Origin: Nocardioides donggukensis
GTDB taxonomy: Bacteria > Actinomycetota > Actinomycetes > Propionibacteriales > Nocardioidaceae
Assembly: GCF_014842875.1 (NCBI RefSeq)
Contig: NZ_JACYXZ010000001.1
Span: 1,178,001 to 1,242,000, forward strand
Direction: 5' to 3'
Length of the DNA stretch: 64,000 nucleotides
In this document: one piece after another, positions 15,641-24,411 of the stretch
How positions within the stretch are numbered: the first letter of the stretch is position 1
How the letters are laid out: each line of letters starts with the position of its first letter
Notes under the pieces: model-generated
Databases searched by the model: none
Told to the model about the DNA's origin: nothing
The model's input: the letters and a program-made list of their open reading frames with translations, nothing else
Translations under genes and position numbers: made by a program

Positions 15641-16564
15641 TCAGAAGTTCTGGGTCACGCTGATGACGGCCGGGCCCATCACCACGAGCAGCAGGCAGGG
15701 GAGGATGAACAGGATCACCGGCACCATGATCTTGACGGGGATCTGGCCGGCCTTCTCCTCGGCCCGCTGCCGGCGCTTCATCCGGATCTCCTGGGACTGC
15801 ACCCGCAGCACCTGGCCGATCGGGATGCCGAACGAGTCGGCCTGGACCATGGCCCCGACGAAGGACTTGACGTCTCCGAGGGTCGTCCGCTGGCCGAGCC
15901 CGCGAAGGGCGTCGGCCCGGCCGCGTCCGATCTGCATCTCCTGCAGGACCCGCCCGAACTCCATGGACAGCGGACCCTCGGTGTTCCGGGCGACCTGCTG
16001 CACGGCGGCGTCGAACCCGAGACCCGCCTCGACGGAGATGGTCAACAGGTCCAGGGCGTCGGCCAGCTCCTTCAGCATGAGCGCGTTGCGCTTGCTGGCG
16101 ACGTTGTAGAGGTAGATGTTGGGGGCCTGGAACCCCACTGCGGTGCCGAGGACCACGATCAGGATCCGGACCGGGAGTGAGAGGTCCCCGCCGATGGCGA
16201 CCAGCGTCGACAGGCCGAAGCCGGCCACGAGGCCGAGCACCTTGGTGGAGGCGACCCGGTCGACGGTCCATCCCGCCGGGTTCCCCGCGCGGTCGAGCCT
16301 CTGCCGGATCCGCTCGGCCTGGTCGGCGCCCGTGATCCGACGACCGATGCTCTGGAAGCGCAGGGCGAGAGGAGCGAGCACGCGCTCACTGAACGGTGGG
16401 TCGAGCTCCTTGGTCATCTCCTCGGGGGCGCTGGTCATCGCCTCCAGCACCTCGATGGAGCGCGAGACCCCACGGCTCTCCGGGCTGAACGCCGCGAGCG
16501 CCGCGAACACCAGGAAGAGCGCGCCGAAGATCAGCATGATGCCCAGCAACAAGGTCATGGTCAT
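15641..16564 (-). CDS. tadC: Tad pilus inner-membrane protein TadC
   Basis: The 307-residue protein is a type II secretion F-domain protein. It has an N-terminal helix (LLGIMLIFGALFLVFAALAA), a cytoplasmic region with RQRLDRAGNPAGWTVDR, a pair of helices, the T2SSF core (LADALDLLTISVEAGLGFDA, LGDVKSFVGAMVQADSFGIP) and a final helix (VKIMVPVILFILPCLLLVVM). With TadB it forms the membrane platform moved by the TadA ATPase. It starts one base after the tadB stop and ends one base before the kinase start, so it belongs to a tight operon. Confidence 0.93.
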   Translation of the reverse strand: MTMTLLLGIMLIFGALFLVFAALAAFSPESRGVSRSIEVLEAMTSAPEEMTKELDPPFSERVLAPLALRFQSIGRRITGADQAERIRQRLDRAGNPAGWTVDRVASTKVLGLVAGFGLSTLVAIGGDLSLPVRILIVVLGTAVGFQAPNIYLYNVASKRNALMLKELADALDLLTISVEAGLGFDAAVQQVARNTEGPLSMEFGRVLQEMQIGRGRADALRGLGQRTTLGDVKSFVGAMVQADSFGIPIGQVLRVQSQEIRMKRRQRAEEKAGQIPVKIMVPVILFILPCLLLVVMGPAVISVTQNF

Positions 16565-16565
16565 G

Positions 16566-18491
16566 TCACACGTCCATCTTCACGATGCGGCTGATCATGA
16601 ACGCCCCCAGGCCGAGCAGGGCCGCGGCGCCGCCGAGCATGGCCCACCCGAGGGTCTCGGTGAACATCGGCGACACGTACTCGCGACGGACCGCCACGAG
16701 GTAGACGAGCATCCCCGGGGGGAGTGCGCCGAGGATGTATCCCGACAGCTTGCCCTCCGCCGCCAGGGTCTGGATCTGCCTGCGCAGGTAGTCGCGCTCC
16801 CTGAGGGTGCCCGCGACGATCGTCAGCAGCTCGGCCAGGTTTCCTCCGACCTCGCGCTGGATGCGGATCGCCATGACCACCCAGGCGAAGTCCTTGCTCT
16901 CCAGCCTCTGGGCCACGCCCGCCAGTGCGTCCTCGAGCGTCACCCCGAGACGGGTCTCGATCAGGACGCGCTTGAACTCGCCGGCGATGGGCTCGCTGCC
17001 CTCCCGGACGACCGTGTCGATCGACTGTGCCATGGACATGCCCGCGGAGAGGCTGCCGGACATGAGCTGCAGGGTGTCGGCGAGACCGGCGTTGAAGGCC
17101 TTCAGCCGACGCTTCCGCTTGAAGCCCAGGAAGACCCAGGGCAGCACCGCGCCGACGACCAGGAACACGACGACCAGGAAGATCTGCCCGCCGCCGAGCA
17201 GCATCCCGACGAGCCCCGCCAGCATCGTGATGCCTCCGTGGGCGAGCAGCCACTCGGAGGGCCTGAGGGCACTTCCCGACGCCTCGAGCCGGTTCTCGAT
17301 CCGCGACTCGAGTCCACGGTTGCGCTTGAGCATCGTGGCGGCCGCGTCCTTGACCTGGGTGAAGGCCGCCGCGGACTCGGCGGGGTTCCCCGCGTGCTGC
17401 CCGGAGCCGCCACCCGATCCTGCCGCGTAGGCCGCGATCCGGTCCTCGACCGTCGCCGGGCGCTTCGGGCCGGCAACGGAGACGACCCCGGAGAACAGCA
17501 GGAGCATGCCCATGCCCATCGCGGCGAGCCCGCCGTACATCGCCTCCTTGGGGATGAGGAGCCCGCCGTCGCTGCCGGGGTCCAGAGTGCGCAGGTCGAT
17601 GCCGGCGGTGGCCTCCTGGACGATGGTGTACGTCGTGCCGCTCAGCGTTCCGCTCTCGGTCGGCGCCGTGACCTGCACGGTCGTCTCGGCGTCGGTGAGC
17701 CCGGCGGGAAGGGACGCGGTCACCAGCACCTGGCGGGCCAGCGAGTCGGCCTCGTCGGCGAAGACCCGGGCCAGGCCCCCGGCGTTGGCGGAGATCACCG
17801 ATCCGCCGCCGACGTCGGACATCGCCTTCAGGGGTGCCAGGTCGTCGAGCGGCTGGTCGAGGCCGACGACGTTGACCTGGATCTCGGCCTCGGTGATCGT
17901 GTCGATGACGTCCTCGGCCGGCGTCTTGCTGGTGTCCTTGCCGTCCGAGAGCAGCAGGATGGTGCGCTGGCCCTCGTCTCCCGCGGCCTCGACGGCCTGC
18001 AGGACCCCGTCGTTGAGCCGGGTCGCCCGCGCCAGCTCCAGCCCGGCCACCACTTCGCTCGCGGCCGCGCGGTCCAGGGCGGGCTCGAAGACGGTCTCGA
18101 CGTCGGAGTCGAAGGTGACGATGCCGACGTACACGTCGTCGGGGGCCGTGTCGAGGAACGCGTTCGCGGCCGCCTTCGCTGCGGCGAAGCGTCCCTGCTT
18201 GACCATGCTGTTGCTCGTGTCCATCGCGAGGATGGTGGTGCGTCGCACCACCTCGTCACTCTCGGCGGCGAGCTCGCCCGAGGCCTCGACCTGCTTGCCG
18301 GCGATCGTGACCGTCATCGCGTCCGGGTCGACCTCGGCGTCGGGCGGGACGGAGACCAGGATCTGCACGCCGCCGTCGGAGGGCTCGACGTAGTCGATGC
18401 TCAGCTCGTCCGCGGCCTGGGCCGCGCCGCCGACAGAGACCACGGCGGCGGCGAGTCCGAGGGCCAGCAGGGCCCGAGGTGCCCTGAGCAT
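16566..18491 (-). CDS. tadB: VWA domain-TadB fusion, pilus platform protein
   Basis: The 641-residue protein has a signal peptide (LLALGLAAAVVSVGGAAQAA), then an extracytoplasmic von Willebrand A domain with an intact MIDAS motif (LAMDTSNSMVKQG, residues near 88-100; TILLLSDGKDTSKTP later), a transmembrane helix (MYGGLAAMGMGMLLLFSGVV), and from about residue 420 the TadB type II secretion F domain (GLADTLQLMSGSLSAGMSMA, QREVGGNLAELLTIVAGTLR). Ordinary TadB is about 320 residues, so the VWA half is an addition that could bind a metal-dependent ligand or pilin outside the membrane. Its start shares one base with the tadA stop (TGATG). Confidence 0.92.
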   Translation of the reverse strand: MLRAPRALLALGLAAAVVSVGGAAQAADELSIDYVEPSDGGVQILVSVPPDAEVDPDAMTVTIAGKQVEASGELAAESDEVVRRTTILAMDTSNSMVKQGRFAAAKAAANAFLDTAPDDVYVGIVTFDSDVETVFEPALDRAAASEVVAGLELARATRLNDGVLQAVEAAGDEGQRTILLLSDGKDTSKTPAEDVIDTITEAEIQVNVVGLDQPLDDLAPLKAMSDVGGGSVISANAGGLARVFADEADSLARQVLVTASLPAGLTDAETTVQVTAPTESGTLSGTTYTIVQEATAGIDLRTLDPGSDGGLLIPKEAMYGGLAAMGMGMLLLFSGVVSVAGPKRPATVEDRIAAYAAGSGGGSGQHAGNPAESAAAFTQVKDAAATMLKRNRGLESRIENRLEASGSALRPSEWLLAHGGITMLAGLVGMLLGGGQIFLVVVFLVVGAVLPWVFLGFKRKRRLKAFNAGLADTLQLMSGSLSAGMSMAQSIDTVVREGSEPIAGEFKRVLIETRLGVTLEDALAGVAQRLESKDFAWVVMAIRIQREVGGNLAELLTIVAGTLRERDYLRRQIQTLAAEGKLSGYILGALPPGMLVYLVAVRREYVSPMFTETLGWAMLGGAAALLGLGAFMISRIVKMDV

Positions 18492-19951
18492 CAGCGGCCG
18501 TCCATGGCGAACAGCATCGGGTCCACGGTCACGTTGGCGTGCGCCATCTTCTCGAGGAACTTCGGTCGCAGGCCGGTCGAGATCAGTCCGCCCCGGGCCC
18601 GCCCGTTCGCGTCGAAGCCGGCGGAGTGGTCGTAGACGAAGACGTCCTGGAGGGTGATCACGTCACCTTCCATCCGCTCGACCTCGGTCACGTGGGTGAT
18701 GTGCCGGGAGCCGTCCTTGAACCGGGCCTGGTGCACGATCAGGTCCACCGCGCTGGCGACCTGCTCGCGGATCGCGCGCATCGGCAGGTCCATGCCCGCC
18801 ATGAGCACCATGGTCTCGATGCGCGAGAGGGTGTCTCGGGGACCGTTCGAGTGGACCGTGCAGATGGAGCCGTCGTGGCCGGTGTTCATGGCCTGGAGCA
18901 TGTCGAGCGCGGAGGCGTCGCGGACCTCACCGACGATGATCCGGTCCGGCCGCATGCGCAGGCTGTTCTTCACCAGGTCGCGGATGTCGATCGCGCCCTT
19001 GCCCTCGATGTTCGCCGGCCGCGACTCCAGGCGTACGACGTGGTCCTGGTGCAGCTGGATCTCGGCGGCGTCCTCGATCGTGACGATCCGCTCGTCGGAG
19101 GGGATGAAGGACGACAGCACGTTCAGGGTCGTCGTCTTGCCGGCGCCGGTGGATCCGGAGACCACGATGTTCAGCCGGCCGCGCACGCACGCGTCGAGGA
19201 AGTCGGCGGTGCGCTCCGAGAGCGAGCCGAACCTGATCAGGTCCTTGGCCGTGAGCGGGTCGGCGGAGAACTTGCGGATGGTGAGGATGGAGCCGTCCAG
19301 CGCCAGCGGCGGGATGACCCCGTTGACACGGGACCCGTCGGGGAGGCGCGCGTCCACCATGGGGCTGGACTCGTCGACGCGCCGACCGATGCGGGAGACG
19401 ATCTTGTCGATCGTCCGCCGCAGGTGCGCCTCGTCGGTGAACCTGACGGGCACCGCGGTCAGCTTCCCGCCCTTCTCGAGGAAGATGCTGTCCGGTCCGT
19501 TGACCATGATCTCGGTGACGTCGGGGTCCCGCAGGAAGGGCTCGATGGGACCGTAGCCGAGGATGTCGTCGGTGATCTCGAGCGTGACCTGGGTCCGGTC
19601 GCCGCTGCTGAGCGGCTTCTCCTGGGAGCCGAGCACGTCCTTGAGCACCTGCCGGACCCGGCCGGAGAGGTCCTCCTGGTCCATGTTGGCGTCGTAGAGC
19701 TGGGGGCCGAGCTGCTTGAGCAGCTCCTGGTGGACACTGGCCTTCAGGTCCTCGAGCCGGTCCTTCTGACCCGCGCCCATCGACAGGCGCTTCGCAGCCG
19801 AGGGCGCCTCGTCGACCGCGACGTCCGCGGCTCGCTTGCCGAGCGTGGGTCGCTCCTCCGTGGCCACGGACGGCGCGTCGTCGGCGGCCTGGCCGTCCAG
19901 CCCCTCGGCGACGGGCTGCGCGCGACGGAGTCGATCACCTAGCGTGCTCAT
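18491..19951 (-). CDS. tadA: Tad pilus secretion ATPase TadA (CpaF)
   Basis: The 486-residue hexameric ATPase has a disordered N-terminus of about 70 residues, then the CpaF N-domain (ILGYGPIEPFLRDPDVTEIM) and a RecA-like core: Walker A GSTGAGKTT (266-274), the acidic Walker-B-like box and His region (IEDAAEIQL), and LRMRPDRIIVGEVRDASALD with the conserved Arg and Glu. It powers Flp pilus assembly at the cytoplasmic face with TadB and TadC. The position between tadZ and tadB is canonical. Confidence 0.97.
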   Translation of the reverse strand: MSTLGDRLRRAQPVAEGLDGQAADDAPSVATEERPTLGKRAADVAVDEAPSAAKRLSMGAGQKDRLEDLKASVHQELLKQLGPQLYDANMDQEDLSGRVRQVLKDVLGSQEKPLSSGDRTQVTLEITDDILGYGPIEPFLRDPDVTEIMVNGPDSIFLEKGGKLTAVPVRFTDEAHLRRTIDKIVSRIGRRVDESSPMVDARLPDGSRVNGVIPPLALDGSILTIRKFSADPLTAKDLIRFGSLSERTADFLDACVRGRLNIVVSGSTGAGKTTTLNVLSSFIPSDERIVTIEDAAEIQLHQDHVVRLESRPANIEGKGAIDIRDLVKNSLRMRPDRIIVGEVRDASALDMLQAMNTGHDGSICTVHSNGPRDTLSRIETMVLMAGMDLPMRAIREQVASAVDLIVHQARFKDGSRHITHVTEVERMEGDVITLQDVFVYDHSAGFDANGRARGGLISTGLRPKFLEKMAHANVTVDPMLFAMDGR

Positions 19952-19957
19952 CGCACG

Positions 19958-21151
19958 TCACCTCTTCTTCCGGAGCCGGCGGGACTTGCGGTCGCCGTCG
20001 GACGATGTCGCGGGAGCCGCGTCGGCCACCCCCGGGTGCTCGTCGCCGAGCTGGTCGGCCAGCCGCGCCGCGAGCTCGCGGAAGGCGGCGCTGGCCGGGT
20101 GCCCGGCGTTGCTCACCACGATCGGCTTGCCCGCGTTGGTGGAGGCGGCGATGTCGAGCGAGGAGGGGATCGCCGTGGTGATCGGCATCCCGAGGATCTG
20201 CGACACCTTGTCGACGTGCAGCCCGACCGCGTCGTCGGCCCGGTTCAGCACCAGGTGCCGGTTGTCGGGGGCGAGGTTGAGCAGGTCGAGGGTCTCCAGC
20301 GCCACCTTGACGTTCTTCAGGGTCGGCACGTCGAGGGTCGCCACGATCACGCACTCGTCGGTCTCGTCGAGCGCCTGCAGGGTCTGCTCGTCGAAGCTGG
20401 GGCAGGTGTCGACCACCACGTAGTCGAACTCCTGCTTGAGGGTGCGCATCATGCGGGCCACCAGCGTCGCCGACACCCGGTCCCGGGCGTCGGGGAGGCT
20501 GGGGGCGGCCAGGACCATCAGCGACTGCTCGTGCCGGGTCAGCAGCGACTCGACCATCGGGAAGTCGATCGCGTCCTCGCCGCCGATCGCCTCCTCGATG
20601 GTGTGGCTGGGGAAGAGCTGCATCGTGATGGCGACGTCGCCGAAGGCGAGGTCGAGGTCGATCAGGCAGACCTTGCGGGACCCGCCGTCGGCCAGGGCGA
20701 GCGCCAGGTTGACCGCGGTGGTGGTCTTGCCGACGCCACCCTTGGGTGAGAACACCGTGATGACGTGACCCTGGGCGGTGCCCGCGGTGTCGCCGTGCAG
20801 GGCCGCCCAGAGCTGCCCGGCCCGGTCCACCGCGGTCACGACCGAGTCGATGTCGGTGCTGAGCACCACGTCCCGGCAGCCGGACTGCATCGCCCGGTGG
20901 AGGAGGGTGGTGTCCATCTCGTCGCGCACCAGCACGACGCTCGTCGACGGGCGGGTGAACCGCATGGACTCGCTGACCGCCAGCGCCTCGTCGAGGTCGA
21001 GGTTGGGGCCGATCACCACGGCGAACTCGTTGTCGCGGTGGGTCATCCACGCCTGCAGGGCGTCCGTCCCCTCGACCCCGTGCGTGCCCGGGGGCAGCAC
21101 GGCCATCAGCGACTCGACGACGGTCGGGTCCTTGTCAACGATGACTGGCAT
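19958..21151 (-). CDS. tadZ: Tad localisation ATPase TadZ/CpaE
   Basis: The 397-residue protein has an N-terminal receiver-like domain (about residues 1-115) that lacks a normal phosphorylation site, followed by a MinD/ParA-type ATPase with the deviant Walker A SPKGGVGKTTT (135-145) and Walker B CLIDLDLAFGD. The DTCPSFDEQTLQALD segment is typical of TadZ/CpaE. Such proteins place the pilus machine at the pole or another cell site. The C-terminus is highly basic (KSRRLRKKR), perhaps for membrane contact. It begins six bases after the cpaB stop. Confidence 0.93.
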   Translation of the reverse strand: MPVIVDKDPTVVESLMAVLPPGTHGVEGTDALQAWMTHRDNEFAVVIGPNLDLDEALAVSESMRFTRPSTSVVLVRDEMDTTLLHRAMQSGCRDVVLSTDIDSVVTAVDRAGQLWAALHGDTAGTAQGHVITVFSPKGGVGKTTTAVNLALALADGGSRKVCLIDLDLAFGDVAITMQLFPSHTIEEAIGGEDAIDFPMVESLLTRHEQSLMVLAAPSLPDARDRVSATLVARMMRTLKQEFDYVVVDTCPSFDEQTLQALDETDECVIVATLDVPTLKNVKVALETLDLLNLAPDNRHLVLNRADDAVGLHVDKVSQILGMPITTAIPSSLDIAASTNAGKPIVVSNAGHPASAAFRELAARLADQLGDEHPGVADAAPATSSDGDRKSRRLRKKR

Positions 21152-21157
21152 GACGCC

Positions 21158-21895
21158 TCACTTGAAGAGGTTGGCGAAGGTGATGCCCGGGGTCTTGTCG
21201 ACCTTGGACTTCTCGGTGAGAAGGCCGAACGAGAGCTCGCCGTTGTTGGCGGCGTAGGCGATCCGCTCGGCCTGCTCCTGGTCCACGGCGAGGGTCATGA
21301 GGGTGGCCGGCAGCTGCTCGGTGGTCTCCTCGCCCTCCTCGGTGACCTTGGTGGAGGTGATCGTGGAGGTCTGCCCGACGCCCAGCACGAACACGCGCTG
21401 CAGCAGCGTCCGGGCGTACCCCGTCTGGGTGGCCGGGTTCGACGCCGACAGCAGGATCGAGACCTCCGAGCCCGGGTTGACGAATCCGGCGACCCGGGCC
21501 GGGTCGGTCAGGTTCACCGACACCGCCATCAGGCCGTCCGGGATCGCCAGCACCCCGGAGACCGGGTCGGCCGAGCCGGCCCAGCGGTCCGCCACGATCT
21601 GCTCGTTCGGCAGGATCTGGGTGGTGGCGACCTGACCGCTCAGGGCGGAGAGGTTGGTCTGGGCGCCGTCGAGCTTCTGGTCCTTGGGCACCTCCTCCAG
21701 CTGGAACTTGCCGGCCGCTGCGGCGTCGTCGAACGCCTCGCCGAGCTGGATCGGCTGCACGGCCTTGAGGACCTCCACCGAGGCCACGTTCTCCTTGGCG
21801 CGGGTGTCCGCGCCTTGCACGTAGAGGAATACCAACATCGTGCCGAGCGCGGCGATCAAGGCCGCGACCACGAGCAGGATCTTTCGACGGTCCAT
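21158..21895 (-). CDS. cpaB: Flp pilus assembly protein CpaB/RcpC
   Basis: The 245-residue protein has one N-terminal helix (ILLVVAALIAALGTMLVFLY) and an SAF/RcpC domain with LQ-type repeats: NEQIVADRWAG, IPDGLMAVSVNLTDPARVAG and VNPGSEVSILLSASNP, which are the conserved RcpC signatures. In Gram-negative bacteria CpaB links the secretin to the machine; in this Gram-positive the role must be within the wall or membrane. ATG 21895 is preferred to the open extension, because GGAG lies a few bases upstream and the helix then sits at the N-terminus. It is the first gene of the tad operon. Confidence 0.92.
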   Translation of the reverse strand: MDRRKILLVVAALIAALGTMLVFLYVQGADTRAKENVASVEVLKAVQPIQLGEAFDDAAAAGKFQLEEVPKDQKLDGAQTNLSALSGQVATTQILPNEQIVADRWAGSADPVSGVLAIPDGLMAVSVNLTDPARVAGFVNPGSEVSILLSASNPATQTGYARTLLQRVFVLGVGQTSTITSTKVTEEGEETTEQLPATLMTLAVDQEQAERIAYAANNGELSFGLLTEKSKVDKTPGITFANLFK

Positions 21896-22030
21896 GACTC
21901 CAACTTCCAGGGGCTGCGGAGCGGGATACGGAGCTTCCCCACCCATCCCGACGCACAGGGCGATTTCCGAAACACAAGATGTCACGCAGGTCTGGCCGCT
22001 CGGTTCAAAGTCGAACCATATGACTCAGAT

Positions 22031-22040
22031 GGACTAGACC
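22031..22040 (-). promoter_or_regulatory. GGWCTAGWCC motif before the tad operon
   Basis: GGACTAGACC (read GGTCTAGTCC on the minus strand) lies 136-145 bases upstream of the cpaB ATG. It matches the palindromes before the flp and tadE genes. Confidence 0.45.
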
Positions 22041-22095
22041 GGGCCCCAGTGAGTAGTCATCCGGAGCGGCCGACCGGTGCCCCCGCCGCCGCAGG

Positions 22096-23886
22096 TCAGC
22101 GGGTGTAGAGCGACTCGATCTCGTCGCGGAACTCGCGCTGGACGACGGCGCGCTTGAGCTTCAGGCTCGGCGTGAGCTGGCCGCCCTCCTCGGTCCAGTC
22201 GCCGGGCAGGATCACGAACTTGCGGATGGACTCGGCCTTGGACACCGCCTTGTTCGCGTCCTCGACGGCCGCCTCGATCTCGGCTCGCAGGTCCGGGTCG
22301 TCCACCAGCTCGGAGAGTCGGGTCGACTTGCCGCGCTCCGCGGCCCAGTGGGGGAGCGACTCCGGGTCGAGGGTGACCAGCGCGGCGATGAAGGGCTGTC
22401 CGTCCCCGACGACCATGCACTGGCTGACCAGCGCGTGCGACCGGAGCCGGTCCTCGAGCACCGCGGGGGCGACGTTCTTGCCGCCGGCGGTCACCAGGAT
22501 CTCCTTCTTGCGTCCGGTGATCCGGACGAAGCCCTCGTCGTCGAGCTCGCCGACGTCCCCGGTGTGCAGCCAGCCGTCCCGTTCGAGGACCTCCCGGGTG
22601 GCGGCCTCGTCGTTCCAGTAGCCGGCGAAGACCTGGCCGCCGCTCAGGAGGAGCTCGCCGTCGTCGGCGATCCGCACGGCCGAGCCCGCGAGCGGGCGGC
22701 CGACCGTGCCCACCTTGTGCGCGTCCGGCAGGTTCACGGTGACCGCGGCGGTGGTCTCGGTCAGGCCGTACCCCTCGAGGACGGTGAGCCCGATCCCGCG
22801 GTAGAAGTGGCCGAGCCGCTCGCCGAGCGGGGCCCCGCCGGAGACGGCGTACGCGCACCGGCCGCCGAGCGTGGTGCGCAGCCGGGCGTAGACCAACCGG
22901 TCGAAGACCGCGTGCTGGGCGCGCAGGCGGATCGGCACCCTCCCGCCGTCCCGGGCGCGACTCCACGCGATCGCGGCCTCCGCGGCCCGGGTGAAGACCG
23001 CCCCCTTGCCGTCCGCGACGGCCCGCTGCGAGGCGGTGTTGAACACCTTCTCGAAGACCCGGGGCACGGCGAGGATGAACGTCGGCTGGAAGTCGCCCAG
23101 GTCGGCGACCAGGTTCTTGATGTCGCTGGAGTGCCCCATCCGCACGCGGGCCTTGATGCACCCCACCTGGATGATCCGGGCGAAGACGTGGGCCAGCGGC
23201 AGGAACAGCAGGGTGGAGCGGCCCCCAGCCTCGAACAGCTCGTCGAGCTCGGCGATCGCCACGCCGAGCTCGAACATGAAGTTGCCGTGCGTGAGCATGC
23301 AGCCCTTGGGGCGCCCGGTGGTGCCGGAGGTGTAGATCAGGGTGGCCAGGTCGAGCGGTGTGGCCGCCGTACGCCGCTTCTCGAGCTCGGCGTCGCTGAC
23401 GTCGGAGCCGAGTCTGCGCAGCACGTCGACGGCGTTGTCCTCGATCGTCCAGACGTGGTTGAGCTCCGGGAGGTCGCTGCGCATCGAGGCGACCCGGCCG
23501 AAGTGCTCGGTGGTCTCGGCCAGCACCGCCCGGGCCCCGGAGTCCCCGAGGATCCAGCCCACCTGCTCGGCGGAGGAGGTCTCGTAGACCGGCACCGTCA
23601 CGGCTCCGGCGAACCAGATCGCGTAGTCGAACAGCGTCCACTCGTAGCGGGTCCGGGAGATGAGGGCGACCCGGTCGCCGGCCTCGACGCCCGCGGCCAC
23701 GAGGCCCTTGGCCACCGCCGCGACGTCGTCGCGGAACTCGGCGGCGGTCACGTCCACCCACTCGCCGTCCTGCTTCCGGCTGAGGACCACGTCGTCGCCG
23801 TGGTCGCGGGCGTTGGCGACGACGTCGTCCGTGAGGTTGCCGGTGACCGGGACGTCCACCGTCAACGGCGTCGAGAACTCACGCAA
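22096..23886 (-). CDS. Long-chain fatty-acid-CoA ligase (FadD15-like)
   Basis: The 596-residue AMP-forming ligase activates long-chain fatty acids with ATP and CoA. The P-loop is in LIYTSGTTGRPKGCMLTHGN, the adenylate motif in EGYGLTETTAAVTVNLP, the hinge in GWLHTGDVGELDDEGFVRIT and the Lys region in GRKKEILVTAGGKNVAPAVL. The start is a TTG at 23886 preceded by AGGAGGCCGAGG, a strong ribosome binding site. The open frame continues upstream without a stop for 2.5 kb, but that part is an antisense shadow of the next genes. It is divergent from the SRPBCC gene. Confidence 0.95.
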   Translation of the reverse strand: MREFSTPLTVDVPVTGNLTDDVVANARDHGDDVVLSRKQDGEWVDVTAAEFRDDVAAVAKGLVAAGVEAGDRVALISRTRYEWTLFDYAIWFAGAVTVPVYETSSAEQVGWILGDSGARAVLAETTEHFGRVASMRSDLPELNHVWTIEDNAVDVLRRLGSDVSDAELEKRRTAATPLDLATLIYTSGTTGRPKGCMLTHGNFMFELGVAIAELDELFEAGGRSTLLFLPLAHVFARIIQVGCIKARVRMGHSSDIKNLVADLGDFQPTFILAVPRVFEKVFNTASQRAVADGKGAVFTRAAEAAIAWSRARDGGRVPIRLRAQHAVFDRLVYARLRTTLGGRCAYAVSGGAPLGERLGHFYRGIGLTVLEGYGLTETTAAVTVNLPDAHKVGTVGRPLAGSAVRIADDGELLLSGGQVFAGYWNDEAATREVLERDGWLHTGDVGELDDEGFVRITGRKKEILVTAGGKNVAPAVLEDRLRSHALVSQCMVVGDGQPFIAALVTLDPESLPHWAAERGKSTRLSELVDDPDLRAEIEAAVEDANKAVSKAESIRKFVILPGDWTEEGGQLTPSLKLKRAVVQREFRDEIESLYTR

Positions 23887-23952
23887 CCTCGGCCTCCTCC
23901 TCTGGGTGTCCGGTCGCAGGTTACCGGCCCGGAACCCGGTCTCGGTATCCGG

Positions 23953-23958
23953 TACGCT
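23953..23958 (+). promoter_or_regulatory. -10 box of the SRPBCC-ArsA-glucokinase unit
   Basis: TACGCT ends nine bases before the ATG at 23968. The mRNA would have a leader of only a few bases or none. Confidence 0.4.
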
Positions 23959-23967
23959 CGCTGCACC

Positions 23968-24405
23968 ATGGCCGATCAGACCACCTCCTCCATCGTCATC
24001 GACGCGCCTCCGAGCGCGGTCATGACCGTGATCGCCGACTTCGGGTCGTACCCGGCCTGGGCGAAGGGCGTGCAGACCGCGGAGGTGCGCAGCACCTTCC
24101 CGGACGGCCGGGCCCGGGAGGTCTACTTCGAGCTCGACGTCTCGCCGATCAAGGACCAGTACACGCTGGCCTACACCTGGGACGACGACCGCGCGGTCAC
24201 CTGGACCCTGGTCGAGGGGAAGATGCTGCGCGCGCTCGACGGCGCCTACCTGCTGCGTGACCTCGGCGACGGCTCGACCGAGGTGACCTACCAGCTGGTG
24301 CTGGACGTCTCGATCCCGCTCATCGGCATGCTCAAGCGCAAGGGCGAGAAGATCCTGATCGACACCGCGCTGAAGGGCCTGAAGAAGCGCGTCGAGTCCC
24401 TCTAG
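23968..24405 (+). CDS. SRPBCC (polyketide cyclase/dehydrase-like) family protein
   Basis: The 145-residue protein has a START-like helix-grip fold: SSIVIDAPPSAVMTVIADFG at the N-terminus, central strands, and a long C-terminal helix (LKRKGEKILIDTALKGLKKR). Such proteins bind hydrophobic ligands. It opens a plus-strand unit with an ArsA-type ATPase, a DUF5304 protein and a glucokinase; the same grouping occurs around Streptomyces glkA as I recall it. The ligand is unknown, although its divergent position next to an acyl-CoA ligase suggests lipid chemistry. Confidence 0.82.
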   Translation: MADQTTSSIVIDAPPSAVMTVIADFGSYPAWAKGVQTAEVRSTFPDGRAREVYFELDVSPIKDQYTLAYTWDDDRAVTWTLVEGKMLRALDGAYLLRDLGDGSTEVTYQLVLDVSIPLIGMLKRKGEKILIDTALKGLKKRVESL

Positions 24406-24411
24406 GCCTCC

